Of a stretch of 52,940 bases of DNA, positions 44,425 through 52,182 are shown piece after piece. Position 1 is the first letter of the stretch, and each line of letters starts with the position of its first letter. Location of the stretch: the NCBI GenBank assembly GCA_021794075.1, contig JAJYRM010000015.1, positions 1 to 52,940 of the forward strand, written 5' to 3'. A program made the position numbers and the translations under genes. The stretch comes from Bacteroidota bacterium (GTDB lineage Bacteria; Bacteroidota; Ignavibacteria; Kryptoniales; JAKASW01). A model generated the notes under the pieces. The model was given only the letters and a program-made list of their open reading frames with translations, had not been told where the DNA came from and made no database searches.

Positions 44425-44888
44425 GGGTCGGTTTTGGGTTCGACGCGCATGAACTCGTCGGAGGGAAGCGTCTCATTCTCGGCGGCGTTCAAATAGAGTT
44501 TGAGAAAGGCCTTCGCGGACATTCTGACGGAGATGTTGTACTGCACGCGCTGAGCGATGCTCTACTTGGCTCCTGCGCGGGTGGGGATATCGGTATGTAT
44601 TTCCGCGACGATGATGGAAAGATTGAGGGAATCGACAGCCGTCGGATTCTCGAGTTTGCTCTCCAAAAAGCGCATGAGTCCGGGCTGAAGATTCACAATA
44701 TCGATCTCGTCCTGGTGGCTGATAGGCCGAAGCTCAGCGGGCTTTACGATGCGATAAGGCGATCCATGTCCGAGTGCTGTGGAGTCGGCGAAAGAGCTGT
44801 GTCAGTTAAGGCTAAGACTACCGAAGGAACTATGGTAGGAAAGGATGCCATTGCTTGCTTCGCAATCGCATTGATGGATGAGTTGTGA
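44421..44888 (+). CDS. ispF: 2-C-methyl-D-erythritol 2,4-cyclodiphosphate synthase
   Basis: Catalyses ring closure of CDP-methylerythritol phosphate in the MEP pathway of isoprenoid synthesis. The metal ligands are Asp8 and His10 (GFGFDAHEL) and His42 (HSDGDVVLHALSDALLG); the loop AKTTEGTMVGKDAIA near the C-terminus binds the cytidine side. Length 155 is normal. Its presence implies the MEP route rather than mevalonate. Overlaps on both sides (ATGA upstream, GTGA downstream) place it in a tight operon. Confidence 0.95.
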   Translation: MRVGFGFDAHELVGGKRLILGGVQIEFEKGLRGHSDGDVVLHALSDALLGSCAGGDIGMYFRDDDGKIEGIDSRRILEFALQKAHESGLKIHNIDLVLVADRPKLSGLYDAIRRSMSECCGVGERAVSVKAKTTEGTMVGKDAIACFAIALMDEL

Positions 44889-45496
44889 CCGAACTAGACT
44901 CGCTCGTCACTGCACTGAGCCACACCGACCCGTCATATCTGTACTTTACGATTTTCTTCATCGCGTTCTTGGAAAACCTTTTTCCACCGGCACCGAGCGA
45001 CCTGGTGATCGCTTTTGGCGGCTCGCTGGTCGGGATTGGGAAACTCAGTTTTGGCGCGGCGCTTGTATCGGCAACGCTCGGAAGCACAGTTGGTTTCATT
45101 GTCATGTACTTCGTTGGCTTCCTTCTTGGGAAGAAGCTGATCGACGCCGGTAGGCCACGTTTTCTGCCGTTCGACAAAATAAAAGTGGTCGAGAAATGGT
45201 TTACGAAATACGGCTACTGGCTCGTGGTGATGAACAGGTTCCTTTCAGGGACAAGGGCGGTCATTTCTTTCTTTGTAGGACTATCCGAACTTCCCGTCGC
45301 AATCACACTCCCGCTATGTGCTATTAGCGCATTGCTTTGGAATTCGATTTTATTATACGGCGGATATATGCTGGGACACAACTGGAGAACGCTTGATGAG
45401 TATTTGACAGTTTATGGAATAGCGGTGCTCGTTGTCATACTTGGCGCGACTTCCTTTTTTATTGTGAGATTTATCCTAAGGCGGAAGAATGCTTAA
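44885..45496 (+). CDS. DedA-family membrane protein
   Basis: A 203-residue polytopic inner-membrane protein of the DedA/VTT superfamily. Family motifs are ENLFPPAPSDLVIAFGG near the N-terminus (ExxxPxP), the LGSTVGFIVMYFVGFLLGKK helix and FLSGTRAVISFFVGLSELP (FxR-like G-x-R segment). Some DedA proteins flip undecaprenyl phosphate or phospholipids across the inner membrane; the specific lipid here is unknown. GTG start in GTGA overlap with the ispF stop. It overlaps the next gene by 8 bp. Confidence 0.9.
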   Translation: MTELDSLVTALSHTDPSYLYFTIFFIAFLENLFPPAPSDLVIAFGGSLVGIGKLSFGAALVSATLGSTVGFIVMYFVGFLLGKKLIDAGRPRFLPFDKIKVVEKWFTKYGYWLVVMNRFLSGTRAVISFFVGLSELPVAITLPLCAISALLWNSILLYGGYMLGHNWRTLDEYLTVYGIAVLVVILGATSFFIVRFILRRKNA

Positions 45497-46694
45497 GAGA
45501 TCCGCCAAGTATGCCGGAGTCATTCTAGCCGCCATTGTAATAGTGTCGATACTCAACCCTTTTTTCGTTTATCACGTCAACCGGTACGACCCCGTGGATT
45601 TCATCGGCTATTATGAATACTCGGGGGTCATAGGCGTGCACACGAAGTATTCCGACGGAGGGCTGACTTACTCTGACATCGGGAAGATGGCGGATTCACT
45701 GAACCTGCACTTCGTTATCACCACTGATGTGAATTCAACTGAGGCCATGAAGAAGATCCTGGAGAAGCGTTACGGAATGACTTTGATGATCCCGGCCGTT
45801 GAGTTATCCTCGGATCGGGGGCGACTACGCTTTCTTGTGATCGGGGACAGCATCCCAGCCCTTCCGCAAAAAGGAATTAGTCTGGATTCGGCATTGGCTG
45901 AGGCTCGAAGGAAGGGAAGCCTTATTGTCGCGTGCGGCGTTCCAAAACAGGCAGACAAGCTGACATCTTATCATGACAATGAAATCCCTTTCGCAGGCCT
46001 AGAAATCTACAACTTCAGCCGAAGCCTGAGTGGCATGGTCAGTATAACTGAGGTAAACAAGCTCTTCGGAGCTTTTCTCGATTATACAATGGATCCACGA
46101 ACGCTTAATTATCTGATCCATTACCCGAAAGATAAAATGAGAGAGTTTAACAAGCTGAACGATCAAAGGAGAATTGTAGGCATCGCGACGTCGACGCTCC
46201 CTCCGAACAATGTTCTCAGCAAAAGCGGGGGAGTTAGATTTCCTTCTTACGAGAGTGAGCTTGAATTTGTGCATACGATAATTGTTACGGAGACTCCATA
46301 TTCAGCTCAGTACTCTCACGATAGAGACCTGACCATCAACGCGATCAAGCGCGGTCATATGTACATCGCTTTTTCCGGACTCGAGCCGGCGAGGGGCTTT
46401 TATTTTACCGCCACTTCCGGAGACACGACTAGTATCATGGGAGACAGCCTTCGTCTTGAAGGAACCGCGAAACTTCGAATATCGCTTCCTGACAGCGGCG
46501 ATGTGGAAACACGTGTGCTGAAGAATGGAGAAGTCATCGAGAAGTATCGCAATGTCGGCACAATTTCTCTTGCGGTCAATACGCCCGGCGTCTATCGTGT
46601 GGAAGTATATCAGAATAGGACTGTGCTGCCGCTGTTCATGGAACGTTCTTATCCATGGATAATTTCAAATCCGATATATATTTACAAAAGATAA
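45489..46694 (+). CDS. Membrane-anchored PHP-like protein with degenerate metal motifs
   Basis: 401 residues with an N-terminal membrane anchor (about 8-28, GVILAAIVIVSILNPFFVYH). The segment SGVIGVHTKYSDGGLTYSDIGKMADSLNLHFVITTDVN aligns by eye with the start of PHP phosphoesterases, whose consensus is D-L-H-x-H-T...S-D-G then T-D-H. Here the first His is Gly49 and the His after T-D is Val, while His51 and SDG are kept. The later MYIAFSGLEPARGF resembles the region after the PHP barrel, and the last 90 residues look like a beta-sandwich (ETRVLKNGEVIEKY...PGVYRVEVYQ). It probably sits outside the inner membrane. Function is unknown; it may be a binding protein or have a changed metal centre. 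Confidence 0.7.
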   Translation: MLKRSAKYAGVILAAIVIVSILNPFFVYHVNRYDPVDFIGYYEYSGVIGVHTKYSDGGLTYSDIGKMADSLNLHFVITTDVNSTEAMKKILEKRYGMTLMIPAVELSSDRGRLRFLVIGDSIPALPQKGISLDSALAEARRKGSLIVACGVPKQADKLTSYHDNEIPFAGLEIYNFSRSLSGMVSITEVNKLFGAFLDYTMDPRTLNYLIHYPKDKMREFNKLNDQRRIVGIATSTLPPNNVLSKSGGVRFPSYESELEFVHTIIVTETPYSAQYSHDRDLTINAIKRGHMYIAFSGLEPARGFYFTATSGDTTSIMGDSLRLEGTAKLRISLPDSGDVETRVLKNGEVIEKYRNVGTISLAVNTPGVYRVEVYQNRTVLPLFMERSYPWIISNPIYIYKR

Positions 46695-46697
46695 TTG

Positions 46698-48323
46698 ATG
46701 AAAAAGTCTCACAAGTTTTTCGACTCGAAGTTGGCGCTTGGGATCCTATCGGGGATCCTCCTCGGCTTTTCATTTCCTCCTTTTCATATCGAGGGGATAG
46801 CATTTGTCGCGTTAATCCCGTTCCTCTACGCGCTTGAGGGAGCCACGAGCTACAGAGAAATCCTCAAGCTTACTTATTTCAGCTTCCTCGCATTTAATAT
46901 CATAGCGATTTACTGGATAGGCGGATGGAACAAACAGACCGATCCATTCATGATGATTGGAGGAGGAGCGCTGGTAGTCGGGCATCCGCTCTTCTTCGTC
47001 GTCCCCATGCTTTTTTATTACTTCGTTAGACGAAAATTTGGAAAGCATGCTCTTCTCCTCTTCCCATTCCTATACCTTACGTTCGAATATCTTCACTCGA
47101 TAACTCAATTTGCGTTCCCATGGCTAACCCTGGGGTACTCACAATCGTATAACCTGCCGGATATACAGTTCGCCTCGTTTACCGGGCTCTTCGGGGTGTC
47201 CCTTCAGTTATTGATCGTCAACTCGTTGTTGGCGTATGCGCTGATTCGCTGGATGGAATCACCCAATCCGAAGATCAAGACTATAGCATGGCCGGTTTCT
47301 GTCGCATTGCTTTTCGTCGTTATCCCAGAGATATATGGCATTGCGGTTCTCAGCGGCGCGAGACTATCTAACTTCAAGAAGCACATGCGGGTAACGATTA
47401 TCCAGCCGAACATCAACCCATACGCTAAGTGGGAGGGATCTCCTTCGGATATAATGAGGGCGTACGAAAGGGAAACTTATAAGGCGCTCCACCATAAGGC
47501 GGACTTGGTCGTATGGCCGGAGACAGCGATACCTTTTTATATATTTCTTCCTCAATTCAGTTTCTTTCGAAGCGAGCTTCAGACATTTGTCGATACTACG
47601 GGCATATCGCTTCTGAGCGGGGTTCCCCTTGCCCATTATTACAAAGACAGCAGCGAGGCTCAGCCGAGCAGTCACTACGATGAATTCATGAACGAGTATT
47701 ACGACGCGTACAACGGCGCGGCGTTGTTCATGCCGTATGTCCATCGTTATCAGAGCTACGCGAAAATCATCCTCGTTCCGTTCGCAGAGCGTCTCCCTTA
47801 CGCGAATCATCTTTCGTTCCTGATAAAACCGTTGAAGTGGGGAGTAGGGATCAGCAATTGGGCTCGCGGCACAGACACGACGGTTTTCAGACTGGCCAAC
47901 GGCACGCGCTTCTCCGCGGCGATATGTTATGAAAGCGTGTTTCCCGGATATGTCAGGGAGTTTGCGAAGAAAGGCGCCGATTTCCTGGTGATAATCACAA
48001 ATGACGGCTGGTACGGGAATACATCCGGCCCCTACCAGCACGCGGCGTACGCGATCATGAGGGCCGTCGAGAACAGAAGAGCCGTGGTCAGGTCGGCGAA
48101 TACCGGTATATCTGAATTCATCGATCCGTATGGTAGGTATATCGGCGAACCTACGAAGTACGGCGTGATAGCGACGCTGACGGAGAACATCCCCTTGAAT
48201 AGCAAGGTTACTTTTTATTCTGAAAACGGGAATTGGATTGCCCACATCGCGGAGATTGTTTCGGTAGCGTCAATTCTTATCGGACTTTTTCTTAAATTTA
48301 AAAACAAAGAGAGAAGGAGTTAG
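46698..48323 (+). CDS. lnt: Apolipoprotein N-acyltransferase
   Basis: Adds the third acyl chain to outer-membrane lipoproteins, the step before Lol sorting. About eight hydrophobic helices (residues 10-230, including FAFPWLTLGYSQS) precede a nitrilase-like domain whose catalytic triad is visible: Glu in LVVWPETAIPFY (about 274), Lys in AKIILVPFAERLP (about 355) and Cys in AAICYESVFPGYV (about 410). The protein is 541 residues from ATG 46698; a TTG one codon earlier is also possible. A lone C-terminal helix (IVSVASILIGLFLKF) closes it, as in E. coli Lnt. Together with the LolC/E-D genes upstream it shows a full lipoprotein maturation route. Confidence 0.92.
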   Translation: MKKSHKFFDSKLALGILSGILLGFSFPPFHIEGIAFVALIPFLYALEGATSYREILKLTYFSFLAFNIIAIYWIGGWNKQTDPFMMIGGGALVVGHPLFFVVPMLFYYFVRRKFGKHALLLFPFLYLTFEYLHSITQFAFPWLTLGYSQSYNLPDIQFASFTGLFGVSLQLLIVNSLLAYALIRWMESPNPKIKTIAWPVSVALLFVVIPEIYGIAVLSGARLSNFKKHMRVTIIQPNINPYAKWEGSPSDIMRAYERETYKALHHKADLVVWPETAIPFYIFLPQFSFFRSELQTFVDTTGISLLSGVPLAHYYKDSSEAQPSSHYDEFMNEYYDAYNGAALFMPYVHRYQSYAKIILVPFAERLPYANHLSFLIKPLKWGVGISNWARGTDTTVFRLANGTRFSAAICYESVFPGYVREFAKKGADFLVIITNDGWYGNTSGPYQHAAYAIMRAVENRRAVVRSANTGISEFIDPYGRYIGEPTKYGVIATLTENIPLNSKVTFYSENGNWIAHIAEIVSVASILIGLFLKFKNKERRS

Positions 48324-48327
48324 TCCC

Positions 48328-49359
48328 ACGGACTGCATTGATTTACGAAGTGATACCGTAACGAAACCAAGCGAAGGGATGCGCCAGTATATGGCATCCG
48401 CCGAAGTCGGCGATGATGTCTTCGGTGAGGATCCTACGGTAAACCGTCTCCAGGAAACTGTCGCGGAAATGCTCGGCAAAGAGAGCGGTCTCTACGTCCC
48501 AAGTGGAGTGATGTCAAACCAGGTAGCGCTTAAGACTCATACGACGCCTGGCGAAGAGGTCATCGTCGAAAGGGAATCTCATATCTTCAATTATGAGACC
48601 GGCGCTCCGGCCCTCCTTTCAGGAATCCAGCTTAATCCCGTCCCTGGCGTTCGCGGACTTATGACGGCGAAAGATGTCGAGGACGCGATAAGGCCAAACT
48701 CATATTACATGATTCCTACCCGGCTGATCTGCGTCGAGAATACTCACAACAGAGGCGGGGGGAGTCTTTACCCTATGAAGTTGATCGAGGAAATCAGGGA
48801 GGTAGCTGTAAGGCATGGCCTCAAGTATCACCTCGACGGGGCGCGGCTCTGGAATGCTTCGGTTGCGAGCGGCATCAAAGTGTCGGAGTACGCGAAGCAT
48901 TTCGACTCTGTTTCGGTTTGTCTGTCAAAGGGTCTTGGAGCGCCTGTGGGTTCCGTGCTCACGGGAACGAAGGAATATATTGAAAGGGCGAGGCGGTTCA
49001 GAAAGATTTTCGGCGGAGGAATGAGGCAAGCTGGAATACTGGCGGCGGCGGGCCTTTACGCGCTCGAACATAACTTCAAGAGGCTTGCCGAGGATCACGA
49101 AAAGGCGAAGACCTTTGCGACAATACTGCGCGACTCATCCATGTACGAAGTCAACGTTGATCATGTCGAAACGAATATCATCATTTTTGGAATAAAACAT
49201 AAGATGAGCGTCGACCGGTTTATTGCCGATGCAAAGGCGATGGGAGTCCTGGTATCAGCAGGAAGCGCGGGAAAGTTGCGCGCGGTTACTCACCTGGATG
49301 TTTCGATGTCTCAAGTAAGAAAAGCCGCTGAGCTCCTCGCTAATTACAAAGGAAACTAA
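48328..49359 (+). CDS. ltaE: Low-specificity L-threonine aldolase, start codon unusual
   Basis: A PLP enzyme cleaving L-threonine (or allo-threonine) to glycine and acetaldehyde. Family signatures are AEVGDDVFGEDPTVNRL, KESGLYVPSGVMSNQVAL, ENTHNRGGGSLYP, YHLDGARLWNASVASG and the Schiff-base Lys in VSVCLSKGLGAPVGSVL. The nearest ordinary start, ATG 48379, would cut off the conserved IDLRSDTVTKPS that is encoded in frame just upstream. A ribosome site AAGGAG (48314-48319) sits 8 nt before ACG at 48328, and ATT at 48337 begins the conserved block. No ATG, GTG or TTG is available in that stretch. I report ACG 48328 as the likely original start. A sequencing error or an ATG-to-ACG change would explain it. 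Confidence 0.85.
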   Translation, partial: TDCIDLRSDTVTKPSEGMRQYMASAEVGDDVFGEDPTVNRLQETVAEMLGKESGLYVPSGVMSNQVALKTHTTPGEEVIVERESHIFNYETGAPALLSGIQLNPVPGVRGLMTAKDVEDAIRPNSYYMIPTRLICVENTHNRGGGSLYPMKLIEEIREVAVRHGLKYHLDGARLWNASVASGIKVSEYAKHFDSVSVCLSKGLGAPVGSVLTGTKEYIERARRFRKIFGGGMRQAGILAAAGLYALEHNFKRLAEDHEKAKTFATILRDSSMYEVNVDHVETNIIIFGIKHKMSVDRFIADAKAMGVLVSAGSAGKLRAVTHLDVSMSQVRKAAELLANYKGN

Positions 49360-49416
49360 AGAGACATTTTCACATCGAAAAAAAATCCCACATTCAAAGT
49401 ATTAGACTGAGCCCAG

Positions 49417-50910
49417 ATGGCATCGACAGTTGAGCATATCCCGGAAATAACCGAACTGGAGAAGGCGAATAAAGCGGGGTATACTCATTATCCTGTCGTG
49501 GTAGAATCACTCCAGGACATTTACACGCCTGTCGGACTATATCTAAGACTGAGGACCCTCGGCGACAACAGCTTCCTGCTCGAGAGCGCGGACGGGGGCG
49601 AGAAGATCGGCCGGTATTCATTCATGGGGGTAAATCCTTTCACGAGCTTTCGGGTTATTGGCGGAAAAGTCGTTATCGATGGTGTGGAGAAAAAGAATGC
49701 CGGTTCGCCTATATCAGAATTAAAGAACTTCTTTTCGGGTTTTAGGGTTTTTCCTGTAGAGAATCTTCCACGACTTGCCGGAGGCGCCGTCGGCTATTTC
49801 GGATACGATTTCGTGAAATATTTGGAGGCGATTCCGGTAGGCGAATCCGGGAAGCAGGTACCGGAAGTATTTCTCAATTTTTACGATACGATTCTGGCTG
49901 TCGACAATCTGAAGAGGAGAGTCGTCATTGTCACCTTGATACCCTTAACGGGAGACGCCTCTTCGCTTGAAAATGTTCTTAACGATCGAGTTTCCTACGC
50001 AAGAAGGATCGTCGATCTCATAGGAGACCGCGGTTTGGGTCCTGCGTCGCTTCGCTGCTCGGTCGGCGAACCGAAGTTCAACATGACAAAAGAACGATAC
50101 GAGCAAATCGTTTCAAGGGCCAAGCAATACATAGTGGAAGGAGACATTTTCCAGGTCGTCCTTTCGCAACGCGCTGAGTTTGCGCTGGACGGCGATCCCT
50201 TTCTCCTTTACAGGAGCGTGAGGGCGCTCAATCCTTCACCATACATGTTTTACCTCGAGTTTGGAAAAGGAAAAGAGCGGTTAGGGGTGATAGGATCGTC
50301 GCCCGAGATGTTTGTACGCAAGGAAGGCAAACGAATCGAGATGCGCCCGATTGCCGGTACCAGCCCGCGAGGAGCGACGGTTGATGAAGACGAGCGCTTC
50401 ACCCGGCAGCTCGTGACGGACGAAAAGGAAAAGGCGGAGCACGTGATGCTTGTCGATCTTGGCCGCAACGACATAGGACGTGTCGCGTCGACCGGCACAG
50501 TGCGCGTGGAAAATTTCATGCACGTCGAGAAGTTCTCTCACGTAATGCACATAGTCTCCGATGTGATCGGAACGATAGATGCAGGCAGAGATGCCGTCGA
50601 GACGCTCGCGGCGTGTTTTCCCGCCGGGACGCTGAGTGGGGCGCCGAAAGTCCGCGCCATGGAAATCATCTCAGAGTTAGAGACTACACCGAGACAAATC
50701 TACGGCGGAACTGTCGGTTATATAGATTTCAACAATAACATGGACACATGCATTGCCATCAGGACGTTCGTTGTAGAGGGGGACACCGCTTATCTGCAGG
50801 CGGGAGCCGGAATAGTGTACGATTCCGATCCGGAACGCGAATACAATGAGTCATTGAACAAGATGAGGGCCAATCTGGAAGCGGTTAAAGTACTGGATAA
50901 GTTTCAATGA
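49417..50910 (+). CDS. trpE: Anthranilate synthase component I
   Basis: Converts chorismate to anthranilate with ammonia from the TrpG subunit, the first committed step of tryptophan synthesis. The 497 residues contain the tryptophan feedback motif SFLLESADGGEKIGRYSFMG, the chorismate-binding core YIVEGDIFQVVLSQR, GSSPEMFVRKEG, RPIAGTSPRG, the metal-binding region LVDLGRNDIGRV and PAGTLSGAPKVRAMEII. Length and the LLES motif favour TrpE over PabB. It overlaps trpG by 4 bp (ATGA). Confidence 0.93.
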   Translation: MASTVEHIPEITELEKANKAGYTHYPVVVESLQDIYTPVGLYLRLRTLGDNSFLLESADGGEKIGRYSFMGVNPFTSFRVIGGKVVIDGVEKKNAGSPISELKNFFSGFRVFPVENLPRLAGGAVGYFGYDFVKYLEAIPVGESGKQVPEVFLNFYDTILAVDNLKRRVVIVTLIPLTGDASSLENVLNDRVSYARRIVDLIGDRGLGPASLRCSVGEPKFNMTKERYEQIVSRAKQYIVEGDIFQVVLSQRAEFALDGDPFLLYRSVRALNPSPYMFYLEFGKGKERLGVIGSSPEMFVRKEGKRIEMRPIAGTSPRGATVDEDERFTRQLVTDEKEKAEHVMLVDLGRNDIGRVASTGTVRVENFMHVEKFSHVMHIVSDVIGTIDAGRDAVETLAACFPAGTLSGAPKVRAMEIISELETTPRQIYGGTVGYIDFNNNMDTCIAIRTFVVEGDTAYLQAGAGIVYDSDPEREYNESLNKMRANLEAVKVLDKFQ

Positions 50911-51476
50911 TTCTTTTGATAGATAACTACGATTCCTTCACATACAACCTGTACCAGTATCTTTCCGAGCTTGGGGCAGATGTTTCGGTTGCTCGCAATG
51001 ACAAAATCACGCTCGAGGAAATCGGAAGAAAACAGCCTGAAGCGATCGTAATTTCTCCCGGCCCGAAAACGCCTGCCGAGGCCGGAATATCGGAGAACGT
51101 CATAAAGACGTTTCACAAGTCCGTGCCTATACTTGGCGTTTGCCTTGGACATCAAGCAATCGGCGAAGTCTTCGGAGGACGGATCGTCAAGGCGCCTGTC
51201 CCGATGCACGGGAAAATCTCGCAAATCTTGCATAACGGCAGATCGATATTTAATTCTCTTCCAATACCTTTTCCCGCGACGAGATATCATTCGCTGATCG
51301 TCGACAGGCAAGATTTGCCAGCACAGCTTGATGTCATTTCGTGGACGGAAGACAACCTAATCATGGGATTGAAGCATCGCGATTATCCGACTGTCGGCGT
51401 CCAATTTCATCCCGAGTCCATAATGACGGACAACGGAAAAACCCTTCTTCAAAACTTTCTTGATGGAAGAATCTGA
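50907..51476 (+). CDS. trpG: Anthranilate synthase component II, glutamine amidotransferase
   Basis: A 189-residue class I glutamine amidotransferase supplying ammonia to TrpE. The nucleophile Cys is in GVCLGHQAIGEVFGG, the His-Glu pair in VGVQFHPESIMT, and the N-terminus ILLIDNYDSFTYNLYQYL is typical. It might also serve PabB for folate synthesis, as in bacteria with one shared subunit. The rest of the trp pathway is not in view; the next gene is a LOG protein. Confidence 0.93.
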   Translation: MILLIDNYDSFTYNLYQYLSELGADVSVARNDKITLEEIGRKQPEAIVISPGPKTPAEAGISENVIKTFHKSVPILGVCLGHQAIGEVFGGRIVKAPVPMHGKISQILHNGRSIFNSLPIPFPATRYHSLIVDRQDLPAQLDVISWTEDNLIMGLKHRDYPTVGVQFHPESIMTDNGKTLLQNFLDGRI

Positions 51477-51477
51477 T

Positions 51478-52182
51478 ATGAGCACCACTATCAATCATGC
51501 CCCGAACAACGATCGCATGTCAATCCTAGAGGCGCGTCAAAGGGATATTTGGCGAATTTTCAAGATAATGTCCGAGTTTGTCGATGGATTCGACCTTCTC
51601 AGCAGGGCATCGCCCGCTGTCTCTATTTTTGGATCTGCGAGAATGAAGCCGGGAAGTAAGTACTACGAGCTAACGCGCCAGGTAGCTTACGAGCTAGCAA
51701 AGACCGGTTACGCGATAGTCAGCGGCGGTGGCGGTGGCTTGATGGAAGCCGCCAATCGCGGAGCGCGCGAAGCGGGGGGAGAATCTATCGGACTCAATAT
51801 CGAGCTGCCTTTTGAGCAGAAATCGAATGACTACATAGATCAGGATAAATTGATGACCTTTCAGCACTTCTTCGTCCGAAAGGTGATGTTTGTAAAGTAC
51901 GCGCAGGGATTCGTGGTCATGCCTGGTGGGTATGGTACCCTCGACGAATTTTCCGAGGCAATCACTCTAATACAGACAAAGAAGACGAAGAGGTTTCCGG
52001 TAATCCTGATGGGGAAGGAGTATTGGGAAAAGCTTCTTGCATGGATAAAGGAGACCGCTCTCGCCGAAGGAAGCATTTCAGAGGCTGACCTTGACATCTT
52101 TAACGTTTGTGACGATCCGGCGGAGGCGGTCAGCATAATTACAGACTTTGGGATCAGGCACGGATATGTCACGAATTTCTAA
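51478..52182 (+). CDS. LOG-family protein (possible cytokinin riboside 5'-monophosphate phosphoribohydrolase)
   Basis: A Rossmann-fold protein of the LOG/TIGR00730 family: VSIFGSARMKPGSKYYELT, IVSGGGGGLMEAANRGA and the signature FVVMPGGYGTLDEFSEAI (PGGxGTxxE). Characterised members hydrolyse N6-modified AMP or plain nucleoside monophosphates to base and ribose 5-phosphate. ATG 51478 is chosen because GGAAGA lies 7 nt before it; in-frame TTG 51460 and ATG 51463 overlap the trpG end. Length is 234 residues. Its true substrate in this organism is unknown. It overlaps the transglycosylase gene by 17 bp. Confidence 0.87.
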   Translation: MSTTINHAPNNDRMSILEARQRDIWRIFKIMSEFVDGFDLLSRASPAVSIFGSARMKPGSKYYELTRQVAYELAKTGYAIVSGGGGGLMEAANRGAREAGGESIGLNIELPFEQKSNDYIDQDKLMTFQHFFVRKVMFVKYAQGFVVMPGGYGTLDEFSEAITLIQTKKTKRFPVILMGKEYWEKLLAWIKETALAEGSISEADLDIFNVCDDPAEAVSIITDFGIRHGYVTNF

